A DNA stretch of 64,000 bases from Pseudomonas sp. GL-B-19 (GCF_019956415.1 NZ_JAHBDK010000053.1:62001-126000), one strand, 5' to 3'; positions 53,375 through 63,020 are shown, numbered from the stretch's first letter. The notes: a model not told the origin generated them from the letters alone. Program-made: numbers and translations.

Positions 53375-53410
53375 TACCCTTTGGATCTTTCCATGCCGCG
53401 ATCAGAAATC

Positions 53411-54109
53411 ATGAGCCAGACCGCGACCGTTTTGGTCATCGACGACGAACCGCAAATCCGCAAATTCCTGCGCATCAGCCTGGTCTCCCAAGGCTACAAA
53501 GTGCTGGAGGCCGGCACCGGCACCGAAGGCCTCGCGCAAGCAGCGCTGAACAAACCGGATTTGCTGGTGCTCGACCTCGGTTTACCCGACATGGACGGCC
53601 AGCAAGTGCTGCGCGAGTTTCGCGAATGGTCGACGGTGCCGGTGCTGGTGCTGTCGGTGCGCGCGAGCGAAGGGCAGAAAGTCGAAGCACTGGATGGCGG
53701 CGCCAATGACTACGTGACCAAGCCCTTTGGCATTCAGGAGTTTCTGGCGCGGGTGCGCGCCTTGTTGCGGCAGGCGCCAATGGGGGAAGCTCAGCAGGCG
53801 GCGCTGACGTTCGGCCCGTTGACCGTGGACCTGGCGTATCGGCGGGTGCTGCTCGATGGCGTCGAAGTGGCTCTGACGCGCAAGGAGTACGCGGTGCTGG
53901 CGCAACTGGCGCGGCATCCGGGGCGGGTCATTACCCAGCAGCAACTGCTCAAGGATATCTGGGGGCCGACCCATACCGAGGACAGTCATTACCTGCGGAT
54001 TGTGGTGGGGCATTTGCGTCAGAAACTGGCGGATGATCCGACTCAGCCTCGGTTTATCGTGACCGAGGCGGGGGTTGGGTATCGGTTGTTGAGTGAAGTA
54101 AGCCTTTAG
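53411..54109 (+). CDS. kdpE: Response regulator KdpE
   Basis: 232-residue OmpR-class regulator. The receiver domain has DDEPQ near 12, the phospho-acceptor D55 in LVLDLGLPDMDG and K105-type lysine in DYVTKPFG; the C-terminal winged helix carries LTRKEYAVLAQLARHPGRVI. It should bind the operator upstream of kdpF. Start at 53411 gives the standard length; TTG/ATG codons at 53381 and 53393 are alternatives without better sites. Confidence 0.95.
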   Translation: MSQTATVLVIDDEPQIRKFLRISLVSQGYKVLEAGTGTEGLAQAALNKPDLLVLDLGLPDMDGQQVLREFREWSTVPVLVLSVRASEGQKVEALDGGANDYVTKPFGIQEFLARVRALLRQAPMGEAQQAALTFGPLTVDLAYRRVLLDGVEVALTRKEYAVLAQLARHPGRVITQQQLLKDIWGPTHTEDSHYLRIVVGHLRQKLADDPTQPRFIVTEAGVGYRLLSEVSL

Positions 54110-54131
54110 TTTTTTGCTGACTGTTCCGGCC

Positions 54132-54205
54132 TCATCGCGAGCAGGCTCACTCCCACAGTGGACGGCGTACACAAATCCATTGTGGGAGCGAGCCTGCTCG
54201 CGAAG
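54132..54205. repeat. REP pair between kdpE and the patatin gene
   Basis: Inverted pair of the CGCGAGCAGGCTC core about 22 bases apart, between two genes whose 3' ends face each other. Confidence 0.85.
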
Positions 54206-54230
54206 AGGCCTTTCGATTCACTCGAGAACT

Positions 54231-55271
54231 TCAGGACTCCCGCTCATTCTCATACCGATCCAACGTATCCCGCGCAATCTCCCGACCCAGCGCGATCAAC
54301 TCAGGTGCCTTGTAGAACTCGAAAAACCGGCACACCCGCTTTGGCACGTTGATCAAAATATCCGGTGGATACCCGGCGATCTTGTACTGCGCCAACGAGG
54401 TTTGCATCACCTCGAAACTCTGGTTGATCAGGTCCAGCAAAGACGCCGGCCCAACGTTATCGATGATGAATGATCCCGTGGCCGACTTCGGCGCTCCATC
54501 ACGTTCAGGGGCGGCGGCCGGTTGCTGGGCTTCGGGGTCGGCAGATTCGACCCAAGGGTTGATTTCGGCCGCTTCCGCCATCAATGCTTCCTTTTCCAGC
54601 AGTAGCAATTTTTCCGCCTGATTGCGTCGGAACGGCATCTTCGAACCCAGTGAATTGATCAAGTTGTCGAAACGGCTCTTGAAGGCCGCCGGGCGCTGGA
54701 TAACCGGCATTTGATAGTGGCGCTGGTTGGTAGAGTTAAGGTTGACCGCGATGATCAGGTCGCAGTGACTCGACACCACCGGCACGATCGGCAAAGGGTT
54801 GAGGATGCCGCCATCCACCAACATCCGGTTGCCTTGCATCACCGGAGTGAAGAGGCTGGGGATCGCCGCCGAGGCGCGCATGGCCTGGTGCAGGCAACCT
54901 TCCTGGAACCAGATTTCCTGCTGGTTGGTCAGGTCCGTGGCCACGGCCGTGTAGGGAATGCGCAGGTCTTCAATATTGATCTCGCCGACGATCTTGCGGA
55001 TCTGCCCGAAAACCTTTTCACCGCGAATGGCGCCAAGCCGAAAGCTGACGTCCACCAGACGCAACACATCGAGGTAATCCAGGCTCTCGATCCAATCGCG
55101 ATACTCGTCGAGTTTGCCGGCGGCATAAATCCCGCCGACCACCGCCCCCATGGAACAGCCGGCGATGCAGGCGATGTCGTAGCCACGCCGTTCGAGCTCT
55201 TCAATGACACCGATATGGGCATAACCTCGGGCTCCACCTGAGCCCAGTACCAGTGCGACACGCTTTTTCAT
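54231..55271 (-). CDS. Patatin-like phospholipase (RssA/NTE type)
   Basis: 346 residues. The Ser-Asp dyad hydrolase signatures are complete: oxyanion GSGGARGYAHIG at 10-21, nucleophile Ser40 in GCSMGAVVG and Asp153 in VDGGILNPLP. It is expected to release fatty acids from phospholipids or lysophospholipids in the cytoplasm or at the inner membrane; there is no signal peptide. The C-terminal 90 residues are outside the hydrolase core. ATG at 55271 follows GAGGGCG; the upstream frame to 55403 is rejected because MKKRVALVLGSGGARG is the usual start. Confidence 0.88.
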   Translation of the reverse strand: MKKRVALVLGSGGARGYAHIGVIEELERRGYDIACIAGCSMGAVVGGIYAAGKLDEYRDWIESLDYLDVLRLVDVSFRLGAIRGEKVFGQIRKIVGEINIEDLRIPYTAVATDLTNQQEIWFQEGCLHQAMRASAAIPSLFTPVMQGNRMLVDGGILNPLPIVPVVSSHCDLIIAVNLNSTNQRHYQMPVIQRPAAFKSRFDNLINSLGSKMPFRRNQAEKLLLLEKEALMAEAAEINPWVESADPEAQQPAAAPERDGAPKSATGSFIIDNVGPASLLDLINQSFEVMQTSLAQYKIAGYPPDILINVPKRVCRFFEFYKAPELIALGREIARDTLDRYENERES

Positions 55272-55496
55272 GAATCGCCCTCGTCTGACAAGGTTCAACA
55301 ATGCACCCATCGAGGGGCGTGCTTCAATCGCCAAGTTCGCTCGATGGGCCGGGTGCGTCGTTTTTTCGACACTCCATGGCGGCAGATGGCTATTCTTGCG
55401 CACGCTATAGTGATTTTGCTTAGTGCGGCCAAGGCACTTTTCACCTACCGGGCCGTCTTACCTGCACAACTGTTGACCTAACTTGAGGTGGTATTG

Positions 55497-55775
55497 ATGA
55501 AAGCCTGGATTTGCGTACCTTTGATTGCTCTGGCGCTCGCCGGTTGTGCCGGCAAAACGGCCTACCGCGAGAGCTGCGGTAGCCAGATTGACGCCGCGTG
55601 GCGTGAGCTAGACTTGGCCAAGGCCGAAGGTTTCGCCGGGACTGTCAGCTACTCCAAGGCCTTGTCGTTGCTGACCGGCGCCAAGACCCAGCAACAATTC
55701 GAAGCTTACGAAGGCTGTACCAGCAAGGCCGAGAAAGCGCGCTTCTATATTCGTGAGTCTCGTGCCGGCCGTTGA
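55497..55775 (+). CDS. Small predicted lipoprotein
   Basis: 92 residues starting MKAWICVPLIALALAGCAGK: a signal sequence with lipobox LAGC (Cys17). The mature part is helical and holds two further cysteines (ESCGSQ and EGCTSK) that may form a disulfide. GAGGTGG precedes the ATG. Widespread in pseudomonads as a hypothetical protein; function unknown. It is divergent from the patatin gene and 45 bases before the CHAD gene. Confidence 0.78.
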   Translation: MKAWICVPLIALALAGCAGKTAYRESCGSQIDAAWRELDLAKAEGFAGTVSYSKALSLLTGAKTQQQFEAYEGCTSKAEKARFYIRESRAGR

Positions 55776-55820
55776 AGCAGGATGTAATCAATAGGGGACA
55801 CTCGATTCTGGGAGCAAGCA

Positions 55821-56588
55821 ATGTCTGATTTGGTTGATCGGTTGGTGGCTCATGTTCTGGGCCTTGAAGTCCGCTTGTTGGCCTGTCAGGCACGTTTGAG
55901 TGCCCGCACTGACCCTGAAGCATTGCACGAGCTGCGCACCACGGTTCGCCGTTTGCGCAGTCTGTTGCGACCCTTGCGCGGCCTGCCCGGCGTCGAGCAG
56001 GTCGAAGTGGCGGCGGCCCGGGTCGGCGAGCTGACCACGCCGTTGCGTGATCGCGAAGTGCTGGCGGCGTATTTGCTTGAGCACGGTCAGCCCGAAGCCG
56101 CACATTGGCGCATGGCGCAGATGGCGCAGGCGTATCCGGCGGTGGCGGCGAGTCCTGAGCTGGCGCAGTTGATGATGATCTTCGATGCCTTTCCGCGTTT
56201 CTTGCGCGCCTCCCAACGTCAGGGGTTGCTCAAGGGCTTGCGAAAGCGTATTGAAAAACGCCTGGGCAAACAGTGGAAGAAACTGGATGTTGCACTGCAC
56301 GATCCGGCCCACGACCGTCACCGTTTGCGCCTGTTGATCAAGCGTGTGCGCTATGGCATCGAAGCCTATCCCGAACTGGACCGTTTGCCGAAGGCGGCCC
56401 TGGCCCGATTGAAAGCGGCTCAGGGCGCTTTGGGTGATTGGCACGACAGTTGGCAATGGCTGGCCAGAGCTGTTGAAGAGCCAGATTTATTGCCTTGTGT
56501 CGCCGTCTGGAAAACCACGTTGGCCGATGCCGAAAGCCGCGCTGACCGCGTTCTCGACAAACTCAGCGCCACTTGCTTCAAATCCTGA
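55821..56588 (+). CDS. CHAD domain protein
   Basis: 255-residue helical protein with the conserved histidines and basic residues of the CHAD domain: ALHELRTTVRRLRSLLRPLR near 33-52 and HRLRLLIKRVRYGIEAYPEL near 170-190. CHAD proteins bind polyphosphate through these basic surfaces. No triphosphate tunnel metalloenzyme (CYTH) domain is attached. It may be co-transcribed with the lipoprotein upstream. Confidence 0.88.
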   Translation: MSDLVDRLVAHVLGLEVRLLACQARLSARTDPEALHELRTTVRRLRSLLRPLRGLPGVEQVEVAAARVGELTTPLRDREVLAAYLLEHGQPEAAHWRMAQMAQAYPAVAASPELAQLMMIFDAFPRFLRASQRQGLLKGLRKRIEKRLGKQWKKLDVALHDPAHDRHRLRLLIKRVRYGIEAYPELDRLPKAALARLKAAQGALGDWHDSWQWLARAVEEPDLLPCVAVWKTTLADAESRADRVLDKLSATCFKS

Positions 56589-56606
56589 AATCACCACAGA
56601 TCAAAT

Positions 56607-56697
56607 TGTGGGAGCGAGCCTGCTCGCGAAGGCGTCGTATCAGTCGACATCTCTGTAGGCTGGCACATCGCATTCGCGAGCAGGCTCGCTCCCACAT
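56607..56697. repeat. REP pair after the CHAD gene
   Basis: Inverted pair of GGGAGCGAGCCTGCTCGCGA cores about 40 bases apart. Confidence 0.85.
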
Positions 56698-56837
56698 GGG
56701 GTTGGTGTTGGATGAAGATTCGTATTCCACGACCAGACGCGGCTCTTCTGTCAGTGCTTTTGGCCGGAATAAGTGCTGTGTCGACGTCGCTGGCTGGTTA
56801 AGATCTCCCTCTACTTTTTCCCGTCTCTGAGGTTTTC

Positions 56838-57635
56838 ATGCGTTTTTGCGATTTGCTCGACGCCGTCCGCCGGCAACCGCTGGAGCTGTCTATTCCGGCG
56901 GGATGGGCGCAGGGACGTGCCAGTTTCGGTGGCCTGGTGGCGGCGTTGCAATACGAAGCCATGCGCGCAAAAGTCCCGGCAGACCGGCCGGTGCGTTCGC
57001 TGGCGATCACCTTTGTCGGACCGGTCGAGCCTGAAGTACCTGTCAGCTTTGAAGTCGATGTGTTGCGCGAAGGCAAAGCCGTCAGCCAGGTGCTGGGCCG
57101 GGCAATGCAGAAAGGACAAGTGGTGACGTTGATCCAGGGAAGCTTCGGTGCGTCACGCCCCTCTGAGGTGTCGGTGATGGCCGAGCCAGCACCCGACATG
57201 AAGCACTGGGACGAGTGCCAGGAGTTGCCCTTCATCCCGGGTGTGATTCCGGAATTCATGCAGCATCTGGCGATGCGTTGGGCTGTCGGTGGCATGCCGT
57301 TTACCGGCAACAACTCTCGCGAGATGGGCGGTTGGGTGCGTTTGCGCGGGGACGTGAAGGAAGAGGTCGTCACCGAGTCGCATATCCTCGCGCTGGTGGA
57401 CGCCTGGCCGCCGTCCTTGTTACCGCACCTGAAAAAAACGGCGATGGGCAGCACGCTGACCTGGACTATCGAATTCGTCCAGCCGTTGCTGGAGTTAAGC
57501 ACGCTGGACTGGTGCAAATACCGGGTGGAAACCGAGCATGCGGCAGACGGCTACGGTCATGCGGCCGCGAAATTGTGGAGCGCGGACGGACAGCTGATCG
57601 CCATCAGCCGGCAGACGGTAACGATTTTCGCCTGA
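56838..57635 (+). CDS. Acyl-CoA thioesterase-fold protein (double hotdog)
   Basis: 265 residues that fit two tandem hotdog domains. The first half carries GWAQGRASFGGLVAALQYEAM near 22 (the usual G(R)xxGG central helix) and RSLAITFVGPVEP near 52; the second half ends with AAKLWSADGQLIAISRQTVTIF, the TesB-like final strand. It probably hydrolyses medium or long acyl-CoA. The start ATG is at 56838 after TCTGAGGTTTTC. Convergent with the Mpo1-like gene. Confidence 0.8.
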   Translation: MRFCDLLDAVRRQPLELSIPAGWAQGRASFGGLVAALQYEAMRAKVPADRPVRSLAITFVGPVEPEVPVSFEVDVLREGKAVSQVLGRAMQKGQVVTLIQGSFGASRPSEVSVMAEPAPDMKHWDECQELPFIPGVIPEFMQHLAMRWAVGGMPFTGNNSREMGGWVRLRGDVKEEVVTESHILALVDAWPPSLLPHLKKTAMGSTLTWTIEFVQPLLELSTLDWCKYRVETEHAADGYGHAAAKLWSADGQLIAISRQTVTIFA

Positions 57636-58001
57636 TCAGTGCCGACGGTGGCGCTCACGCCAGGCGCGCCACCAGCCGCCGCTCAGGAAAAACCGTGGGA
57701 ACGTCAGGAACTGCTCGACCAGCAAGCGTGACACCGCATCTTTGCGATCACTGAACGGCTCGGAGGCTTGCACCTCCAGGCTGTGACCGTGACGTTGCAG
57801 ACCCAGCGCAGCGAGCAGGCCGACCACACCGATGGCGATGTTCACCAGGCTCAGGCTGAACACCCCGGAAACAATCAGCAGAAACGCGACGATGAACAGC
57901 GGCACGGCTATCAGGTGCAGCACCAGGTTGGTCGGGTGCTGATGATTGCTCGGGTACGCTCGCCATTGCCAGGCGGGTAGGTTGGGGTGACGTTTGCCCA
58001 T
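57636..58001 (-). CDS. Mpo1/DUF962-like membrane protein
   Basis: 121 residues with two to three membrane helices (about 28-75). The N-terminus WQWRAYPSNHQHPTNLVLHL carries the conserved NHxxPxNxxxH pattern of the DUF962 family. Yeast Mpo1 is an iron-dependent dioxygenase for fatty acid alpha-oxidation; whether the bacterial member does this is unknown. AGGAG precedes the ATG at 58001. Confidence 0.75.
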   Translation of the reverse strand: MGKRHPNLPAWQWRAYPSNHQHPTNLVLHLIAVPLFIVAFLLIVSGVFSLSLVNIAIGVVGLLAALGLQRHGHSLEVQASEPFSDRKDAVSRLLVEQFLTFPRFFLSGGWWRAWRERHRRH

Positions 58002-58139
58002 GTTGAAACTCCTCAATCCGGGTTGATCTTATGATTGAAGAATAGGCGGGGTGAGGGCGGGCGGCGAATCGAGGTTGGCTATTGGAGTGATAGGTCGGGA
58101 TTGATGTTGACCGGGCTGACGCCTTCGTCGGAACGCCGC

Positions 58140-58310
58140 CCGGAGCCGGCTCGCTCCCACAATTGGACGGTGTACATCTGAGGGAGATTGGTCGGCTGAC
58201 AGGCCGCCTTCGCTGGCAAGTCAGCTCCTATAGGTGGACCTAGTTCTTACAGGTGAATGCGATTAAATGTGGGAGCGGCGGTGCGACGATTCGACTTGCT
58301 CGCGATGGGG
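58140..58310. repeat. Degenerate REP cluster
   Basis: The 312-base gap between the Mpo1-like gene and the chemoreceptor gene holds three diverged REP-like pieces: 58142-58161, 58207-58233 and a broken palindrome at 58268-58310, where GTGGGAGCGGCGG and CTTGCTCGCGATG have been pulled apart by an insertion. Confidence 0.65.
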
Positions 58311-58313
58311 CCC

Positions 58314-59795
58314 TCAGAGCTTGAGCTGCCCGATTGCCTTACTCAACTCCCCGGCCAGCGTAGCCAGCTCATGACTGGTCGTCGCTGAGTTGATGGTTTG
58401 CTGCACGGTATTTTCTGTCACATCGCGAATACTCACCACCGCCCGATTCATCTCTTCCGCCACCTGGCTTTGCTCTTCGGCAGCCACCGCAATTTGCGTA
58501 TTGCTTTCACGCATCTGCGCCACGGCGCCGGTAATCTCTGCCAGCGCGGTACCGGCCTCTTGAGCCTGTTTTACGCAGTCGTCGGCCTTGAATGAGCTGT
58601 CCTGCATGAAGTCCACCGCGTCTCGAGTCCCAGCCTGCAAGGCGGACACCATCAGGGTGATCTCGTCGGTGGAGGTCTGTACACGTTTGGCCAGATTGCG
58701 CACTTCATCGGCGACGACCGCAAAGCCTCGACCCATTTCACCGGCACGTGCCGCTTCGATGGCCGCATTCAGGGCCAGCAAATTGGTTTGCTCGGCAATG
58801 CTGTGAATCACGCTGACCACGCCGTTGATTTTCTGACTGTCCTCGGCCAGGCGCTGAATCATTTCGGCCGTCTGCTGCACACCGCTGGACAACCCGGCAA
58901 TCGACTTCTGCACCCGACTGACCACCTGCTGCCCACTGCCCGCCAGCGTGTCTGCCGTTTGCGAGAGGTCGCGGGTGGCGCCAGCGTGTTGGGCGATGTG
59001 ATAAACGGTGGCGGTCATTTCATTGATCGCCGTGGCCGCCTGATCGGTTTCGCTTTGCTGGCCGAGCATGCCCTGGCGCACTTCGTTCATGCTCGAAGCC
59101 AGGCGTGCGGCGCCGATATCCAGTTGCCGCGCAGTGTTGGCGACAGTGTTGACCACCCGCTGGTAGCCGGCCTGCATCGCGTTGAAGGCGTTGGCCATCT
59201 GCCCGACTTCATCCTTGCAGGCCAGCGGTACACGGGCGGACAGGTCGCCGGTTTTCTCGACGTGGAGCATCACGTCTTTCAAGGTGTTGAGCTGACTCAG
59301 CAGGAAGCGGATCAACAATTGCGAAGCGCCCAGCATTGCCAGCATCAGAAGAAAAACGGCCACTGCGTAGGCGGCGAAGCGCTCATTGAAGATTTGGCTC
59401 AGGCTCGGGCCAAAGGCGATCACCGCGACGTGCTGGCCGTCAGGACGCGTGAACACCTCGGCACCCATTAACGGGTTATCGCCGAACAGCGGCATTGAGT
59501 TGATCTCGACCCAGCCGTGGCTATCCGTCAGTTCCAGTAGCGGCTGATCGTTCAGCAACGGCGCTTGCCCGCGACCGAAGGTCAGCAGGTTGTCGGCCTT
59601 GGGCAGCGGTTGGCCGGGTGGCCACGCGCCGAGCAATCGCGCCTGCGCCTGAGCGCTTGCCTGCGCGGCATGACTGCGAGCCTGTTGTTCGAGCTGTACG
59701 GCGTACAACACCAGCAACAGCGTCGTGAAGAAGGCGACCGCATTGACCGCCCAGAATTTGTATTTCAGCGAGATGTTGCTAAGCCAGGCACCCAT
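58314..59795 (-). CDS. Methyl-accepting chemotaxis protein
   Basis: 493 residues. Two membrane helices (about 14-34 and 155-175) enclose a periplasmic domain of about 120 residues, shorter than the common four-helix or dCache sensors. A HAMP domain (GDLSARVPLACKDEVGQM near 200) and the signalling domain follow, with the hairpin tip EQTNLLALNAAIEAARAGEMGRGFAVVADEVR near 340. No CheR-tethering pentapeptide at the C-terminus. The ligand is unknown. The start at 59795 (MGAWLSNISLKYKFW) is preferred to a TTG at 59831. Confidence 0.92.
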   Translation of the reverse strand: MGAWLSNISLKYKFWAVNAVAFFTTLLLVLYAVQLEQQARSHAAQASAQAQARLLGAWPPGQPLPKADNLLTFGRGQAPLLNDQPLLELTDSHGWVEINSMPLFGDNPLMGAEVFTRPDGQHVAVIAFGPSLSQIFNERFAAYAVAVFLLMLAMLGASQLLIRFLLSQLNTLKDVMLHVEKTGDLSARVPLACKDEVGQMANAFNAMQAGYQRVVNTVANTARQLDIGAARLASSMNEVRQGMLGQQSETDQAATAINEMTATVYHIAQHAGATRDLSQTADTLAGSGQQVVSRVQKSIAGLSSGVQQTAEMIQRLAEDSQKINGVVSVIHSIAEQTNLLALNAAIEAARAGEMGRGFAVVADEVRNLAKRVQTSTDEITLMVSALQAGTRDAVDFMQDSSFKADDCVKQAQEAGTALAEITGAVAQMRESNTQIAVAAEEQSQVAEEMNRAVVSIRDVTENTVQQTINSATTSHELATLAGELSKAIGQLKL

Positions 59796-59900
59796 GGAGG
59801 TCTTCTCTGATAGCGGAAACAGTATTGGCAAGGTGCCAGCATTGTGCCGCTACTCAGGAGCCCAGTGTTTGATGTGGATCAACATGTATCACCGTCCCCC

Positions 59901-59990
59901 TGTGGGAGCGAGCCTGCTCGCGATAGGGTCGGCACATTCAGCATTAATGTGTCAGACAGTCCGCTATCGCGAGCAGGCTCGCTCCCACAG
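59901..59990. repeat. REP pair between chemoreceptor and tatD
   Basis: Inverted pair of GGGAGCGAGCCTGCTCGCGA cores about 35 bases apart. Confidence 0.87.
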
Positions 59991-60000
59991 AGGATTGTGA

Positions 60001-60810
60001 TTATCGGGGGATTGAAGGCAAACCGAAGAACGCTCGTGCACAGGCAGTGGTGTGATCAGCCACATCCTCCAACGTCTCGCCACGATGCAACGCCACCTCC
60101 CGCAACACTTCAGTCAAATACGCCGGCTCGTTGCGACCGTTTTTCGGCTTGGGCCGCAAGCTGCGTGGCAGCAGATACGGCGCATCGCTTTCCAGCATCA
60201 ACCGGCCCCGTTTGATTTCCTTCACCAACGGATGCAGGTGCGTGCCCCGGCGCTCGTCGCAAATCCAGCCGGTAATGCCGATGTGCAGATCCAGATCGAG
60301 GTAGCTGAACAGGGCTTTCTTTTCGCCGGTGAAGCAATGCACGACGGCGGCCGGCAATTGATCTCGGTAATCACGCAGGATTTCCAGCAGTCGCTGACTG
60401 GCATCGCGTTCATGCAGGAACACCGGCAACTGCAACTCGACCGCCATCGCCAGATGCTCTTCGAGGACCTTTTCCTGCTGTGGGCGCGGCGAGAAGTCGC
60501 GATTGAAATCCAGCCCGCATTCGCCCACGGCCACCACGTTTGGCTCCCTGAGCAAACTGCGCAAACGCTGCGCGCTGTCAGCGTTCCAGTCGGTCGCCGC
60601 ATGCGGGTGAATGCCGGCCGTGGCAAACAGCCGTTGAGCTGTTTCGTCCAGTTGCTGGCACAGTTCAAGAGCCTGTTCACTGCCCTCGACATTCGTGCCG
60701 GTCAGGACCAATTGGCAGACCCCCGCGGCATACGCGCGGTCGAGTACGGCCTGGTGTTTGTCGGCAAAACTGGGGTTGGTCAGGTTGACGCCGATATCGA
60801 TGAGTTGCAT
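60001..60810 (-). CDS. tatD: TatD family metal-dependent DNase
   Basis: 269-residue TIM-barrel hydrolase. It follows E. coli TatD closely: start MQLIDIGVNLTNPSF, GIHPHAA near 71, VGECGLDFNRDFS near 101, AVVHCFTGEKK near 162, GITGWICDERRG near 185 and ESDAPYLLPRSLRPKP near 213. The DIGVNLTN start in place of the HxH found in YcfH-type relatives is the mark of TatD itself. A 3'-5' exonuclease linked to DNA repair and degradation; not part of the Tat secretion machinery despite the name. Confidence 0.93.
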   Translation of the reverse strand: MQLIDIGVNLTNPSFADKHQAVLDRAYAAGVCQLVLTGTNVEGSEQALELCQQLDETAQRLFATAGIHPHAATDWNADSAQRLRSLLREPNVVAVGECGLDFNRDFSPRPQQEKVLEEHLAMAVELQLPVFLHERDASQRLLEILRDYRDQLPAAVVHCFTGEKKALFSYLDLDLHIGITGWICDERRGTHLHPLVKEIKRGRLMLESDAPYLLPRSLRPKPKNGRNEPAYLTEVLREVALHRGETLEDVADHTTACARAFFGLPSIPR

Positions 60811-61044
60811 GGTGCTACCTCGGACCAAAGGCCGGAAAGCATATCAGAGCTGTAGATTTATAAGAAAAGCCAAGAACTACAACGAGTTAAAGCTGTCTCT
60901 TGATGCCGCAAGACAGGGCAGGGTGGTCAAGGTGCCATCACTGTGCCAGTCTTTCGCACTTTGCCAGCGCTCATGGCGCTCTGTTTCTGTCGTTCGATTT
61001 CATGATTTTTTTGGAAATCGGCCAGTAATCTTTCCGGAGAGTGG

Positions 61045-62466
61045 ATGATACGTCCCTCGATATTGCTACTGCTGTGCTGTTCGTTGCTGCTGCCGATGCC
61101 GGCGGTTGCACGTCTGGCCGGGCCGCTGCAAGCCGTGCCGGCAGCCAAGGTGCGCGACCTGGCGGAGATTCGCAGCAGCCGGGTATTGCGGGTGCTGGTC
61201 AACCAGAGCCGCAACAGTTCCGGCGAAGTCCAGGGCCAGGCCATCGGTGTCGAATACCACCGCTTGCACGCCTTCGAGCAATACCTCAATGGCCACGCCC
61301 GTGACGGTCAGGAAATCAACCTCAAGATCATCCCCAAAGCCAAGGATCAACTGCTTGGCGCCTTGCAACGCGGGGAGGGTGATCTGGTCGCACCCGGGGA
61401 GTTGCTCGATTTGCAGCCAGGCTTCGCGGTCAGCAGCAGTGAACCGCTCGCCAGCAATATCCCGTTGGTGCTGGTGGGGATCAAAGGCGAGCGTCGTTAC
61501 ACCCGTGTTGAACAACTCTCGGGCAAAACCCTGGCGCTGCCCAACGGCAGTGCAGCCGGGGACGCGGTGAGCCAGATCAATTCCAAACTGGCGCTGCACA
61601 AGTTGGCACCGATAACGATCGAGTGGGTTGATCCCAGCCTCGCCGTCGAAGACGTGCTGGAAATGGTTCAGGGCGGGATCTTTCACCTGACCATTGTCGA
61701 GCAACCGATTGCCGAGCGCTGGGGCAAGATTTTGCCCAAATTGCGTTTCGACAAGCAGGTGCAGATCAGCGAGCCGGGCGAAGAGTTCTGGTTTGTGCGC
61801 CGCGATGCGTCGATGCTACGGGCGAGCATCGATCGTTTTTTGACGACGTACAAGAAACCATCGGACCAGGACGTGGCGTTTCTGCGGATCTATCGGCGAC
61901 TGTACCAAGTGCACAATCCACTGGCCAAGGCCGACCGCCAGCGCCTGGAGAAACTGCGTCCGGTGCTGCAAAAGCATGCCGATGCCCAAGGCATGGACTG
62001 GTTGAACCTGGCGGCGCTGGCGTTCAAGGAGTCGGGACTGCAACCCAATGCCCGCAACAGTGGCGGCCCCACGGGCTTGATGCAAATCACCCCGTCTGCC
62101 GCCCAGCGAGTGGGGGTCAACAACATTCAGGACCTCGACGCCAATGTCCAGGCCGGGGCCAAGTACCTGGCCATGATCCGCCGCAAGTTCTTCGCCAGCC
62201 CCAAACTCAACGAGCGTGAGCGCATGGCGTTTGTGCTGGCCGCCTACAACATTGGCCCGGAGCGGGTTCAAGGCATGCGCGCCGAAGCCCGGCGGCGTGG
62301 CCTGAACCCCAATCAGTGGTTCTTCCAGGTCGAGCGCATTGCCATGGAGCAGGTGGGCATGGGCCCCGTCAGCTATGTTAATAGCGTGAACAAGTATTAC
62401 CTGGCATTCGATCGTGAGAGGGAGTCGCTGGAGCCGCAGGGACAAAAAGTTGTCTCTCTTAAATGA
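61045..62466 (+). CDS. MltF-type lytic transglycosylase
   Basis: 473 residues. A signal peptide (about 1-22, MIRPSILLLLCCSLLLPMPA) is followed by a periplasmic solute-binding-like domain (about 40-290) and a C-terminal SLT domain with catalytic Glu329 in LAFKESGLQPNARNSGGPTG and the AAYNIGPERV segment near 395. It cleaves the peptidoglycan glycan backbone with formation of 1,6-anhydromuramoyl ends, a source for the recycling pathway that uses MupP. A cysteine pair in the signal region (LLCCS) could be a weak lipobox. A paralogue of MltF cannot be excluded, so no symbol is given. Confidence 0.88.
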   Translation: MIRPSILLLLCCSLLLPMPAVARLAGPLQAVPAAKVRDLAEIRSSRVLRVLVNQSRNSSGEVQGQAIGVEYHRLHAFEQYLNGHARDGQEINLKIIPKAKDQLLGALQRGEGDLVAPGELLDLQPGFAVSSSEPLASNIPLVLVGIKGERRYTRVEQLSGKTLALPNGSAAGDAVSQINSKLALHKLAPITIEWVDPSLAVEDVLEMVQGGIFHLTIVEQPIAERWGKILPKLRFDKQVQISEPGEEFWFVRRDASMLRASIDRFLTTYKKPSDQDVAFLRIYRRLYQVHNPLAKADRQRLEKLRPVLQKHADAQGMDWLNLAALAFKESGLQPNARNSGGPTGLMQITPSAAQRVGVNNIQDLDANVQAGAKYLAMIRRKFFASPKLNERERMAFVLAAYNIGPERVQGMRAEARRRGLNPNQWFFQVERIAMEQVGMGPVSYVNSVNKYYLAFDRERESLEPQGQKVVSLK

Positions 62467-62569
62467 TCAGCTAATTTGATCGTTATGTCGCAATTATTGC
62501 GCTTTTAACATTTGTCTTATCGATTAACATGGCGCCCAACGAACACACTCTCACAATGGATGACACAGC

Positions 62570-63004
62570 ATGAGCTCACTGATCAACAAGGTACTGTTTA
62601 CCCGCGCCGGTTTCGGTCTGACCGCGGTACGGATCGTCGTCGGGATCATTTTCGCAGCTCACGGCTCGCAGAAACTCTTCGGCATGTTTGGGGGATACGG
62701 CATTGCCGGCACTGCCCAGTACATGGAAAGCCTGGGCCTGGCGCCCGGTCATCTGATGGCGATCCTGGCCGGTGGTACCGAGTTCTTCGGCGGCCTGGCC
62801 CTGATCATCGGTCTGCTGACACGTCCGGCAGCACTGGGGCTGACATTCCTCTCGCTGGTCGCGATTTTCTCGGTGCATATTCATAACGGCCTGTTCATGA
62901 CCAACAACGGTTATGAATTCGCCCTGGCCCTGCTCGGTGGCAGCGTCGCGGTATTGATCGAAGGTGCCGGCAAGCTGTCGGCAGACCGCGTCATCAGCGA
63001 CTGA
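62570..63004 (+). CDS. DoxX family membrane protein
   Basis: 144 residues with four membrane helices. The DoxX pattern is clear: VRIVVGIIFAAHGSQKLFGMFGG near 20-42 and GGTEFFGGLALIIGLLTRPAAL near 64-85. The family is linked to quinone or thiol redox reactions at the membrane, but its reaction is not established. Single gene with its own terminator. Confidence 0.9.
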   Translation: MSSLINKVLFTRAGFGLTAVRIVVGIIFAAHGSQKLFGMFGGYGIAGTAQYMESLGLAPGHLMAILAGGTEFFGGLALIIGLLTRPAALGLTFLSLVAIFSVHIHNGLFMTNNGYEFALALLGGSVAVLIEGAGKLSADRVISD

Positions 63005-63020
63005 CCGCTCTGACTCAACG

